This document shows, piece by piece, positions 63,150-64,000 of a stretch of DNA of 64,000 bases. The notes under the pieces are model-generated. The model did no database searches. It worked only from the letters and a program-made list of their open reading frames with translations, and was not told the origin of the DNA. Position numbers and translations under genes: made by a program. Positions within the stretch are counted from its first letter, which is position 1; every line of letters begins with the position of its first letter. The stretch is from Winogradskyella alexanderae (GTDB lineage Bacteria > Bacteroidota > Bacteroidia > Flavobacteriales > Flavobacteriaceae), in the NCBI RefSeq assembly GCF_020166335.1, contig NZ_JAIUJR010000004.1:124001-188000 (forward strand), written 5' to 3'.

Positions 63150-64000
63150 TTACATGTTCAAAAGGTAAGCAAAAATTAATGGTGCCACAATAGTCGCATC
63201 ACTTTCTATTATAAATTTTGGTGTATCGATATCTAACTTTCCCCATGTTATCTTCTCATTTGGCACTGCTCCTGAATAAGATCCATAACTCGTTGTACTA
63301 TCGCTTATTTGACAAAAGTAACTCCAGAACGGTGTATCTGTTCGCTCCATATCCTGATACAACATTGGCACTACGCATATTGGAAAATCGCCTGCTATGC
63401 CACCACCTATTTGAAAGAACCCAATACCCTTATCAGAGTTATCTGTATACCAATCTGCTAAAAAGGTCATATACTCAATTCCAGACTTCATTGTACTTGC
63501 CTTGAGTTCTCCCTTAAGTACATAGCTTGCAAAAATATTTCCCATGGTACTGTCTTCCCATCCAGGACAAACAATTGGTAAGTTCTTTTCTGCCGCAGCA
63601 TACATCCAAGAATCTTTTAGATCTATTTCATAGTACTCCTCAAGCACTCCAGACAGTAATAATTTATACATGTACTCATGGGGCAAGTAGCGTTCTCCGT
63701 TGACTTCAGCATCTTTCCAAATCTTAACAATATGCTTCTGTATTCTTCTAAACGCCTCCTCTTCTGGTATGCACGTATCTGTTACTCTATTAAGCCCTTT
63801 TTCTAATAAATTCCATTCATCTTGTGGTGTTAAATCCCGATAATTAGGAACACGCTTATAGTGTGAGTGTGCAACAAGATTCATTATATCTTCTTCTAAA
63901 TTTGCTCCTGTACATGAAATGATATGCACTTTATCCTGACGTATCATTTCAGCAAATATTTTTCCCAACTCAGCTGTGCTCATTGCGCCGGCAAGAGACA
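63150..64000 (-). CDS. deoxyhypusine synthase-like protein, 5' end cut by window
   Basis: The minus-strand frame is open from 63150 to the window end and reads through S-L-A-G-A before the Met at 63983, so the gene starts beyond 64000. The family's residues are clear: A-G-A-M-S-T-A-E-L-G, H-I-I-S-C-T-G-A-N-L-E-E-D, the central G-G-G-I-A-G-D-F-P and the lysine of T-W-G-K-L-D that corresponds to the active-site lysine of eukaryotic DHS. Bacteria lack eIF5A; bacterial relatives are thought to act in polyamine synthesis, such as homospermidine. First of three co-directional genes. Confidence 0.88.
   Translation of the reverse strand, partial: SLAGAMSTAELGKIFAEMIRQDKVHIISCTGANLEEDIMNLVAHSHYKRVPNYRDLTPQDEWNLLEKGLNRVTDTCIPEEEAFRRIQKHIVKIWKDAEVNGERYLPHEYMYKLLLSGVLEEYYEIDLKDSWMYAAAEKNLPIVCPGWEDSTMGNIFASYVLKGELKASTMKSGIEYMTFLADWYTDNSDKGIGFFQIGGGIAGDFPICVVPMLYQDMERTDTPFWSYFCQISDSTTSYGSYSGAVPNEKITWGKLDIDTPKFIIESDATIVAPLIFAYLLNM

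Noticed and set aside
1..64000. Mobile elements, CRISPR arrays, tRNA or rRNA genes
   Set aside because: Read through all gaps and gene products; no transposase, integrase, repeat-spacer pattern or cloverleaf was seen.

Overview
The window comes from an AT-rich chromosome of a member of the Bacteroidota, most likely a marine member of the Flavobacteriaceae. The evidence is a SusC/SusD pair, many lipoproteins with short Bacteroidota-type lipoboxes, genes with few clear Shine-Dalgarno sites, and a gene repertoire suited to using solutes from algae and cyanobacteria. I saw no rRNA, tRNA, CRISPR array, insertion sequence, integrase or phage gene.

Left part, 1-27.8 kb, almost all on the minus strand. 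Reading in the direction of transcription, susC and susD end at a strong terminator. They are followed by an uninterrupted 22.5-kb run of genes: three tandem ~1090-residue FG-GAP/VCBS + ASPIC/UnbV lipoproteins, a small lipoprotein between two of them, a vanadium-haloperoxidase-like lipoprotein, a P-loop kinase, an SLC45-like sugar carrier, a second MFS carrier, a cytosolic trehalase that resembles fungal neutral trehalases and carries an EF-hand-like calcium loop, a third MFS carrier, a GH63/MGH1-like lipoprotein, then glpD and glpK. The cut gene at the left edge is a DUF1080 protein. I read this region as uptake and breakdown of trehalose and probably of a glycerol-containing glycoside.

28-33 kb is a sucrose/beta-fructoside unit: a LacI-type regulator divergent from susC, and a minus-strand operon of sugar porter, GH32 lipoprotein and fructokinase. 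Perfect palindromes with a shared CGAAA half-site core lie in front of both transcription units.

33-39 kb holds central metabolism and nitrogen genes: gapN, a PII protein with an ammonium transporter, and PEP carboxylase. 39.5-44.7 kb is a complete four-gene 4-hydroxyproline to 2-oxoglutarate operon followed by a guanine-deaminase-like gene.

44.8-50.8 kb is a compact arsenosugar biosynthesis operon: CMD-family peroxidase-like protein, radical SAM ArsS, rhodanese lipoprotein, TIGR04282 transferase, purine nucleoside phosphorylase, ArsM, DUF547 lipoprotein and TIGR04283 transferase. A membrane-anchored AraC regulator follows. After a short insert (secreted protein, YceI, and a minus-strand phosphatase and GH113-like pair), 54.9-61.5 kb encodes an FAD oxidoreductase, a membrane polyferredoxin, two family 2 glycosyltransferases and a multi-spanning mannosyltransferase-like protein. 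These may supply electrons and sugar-lipid steps to the same pathway. The right end (61.5-64 kb, minus) has a small secreted protein, an RMD1/DUF155 protein, an acidic protein and a cut deoxyhypusine-synthase-like gene.
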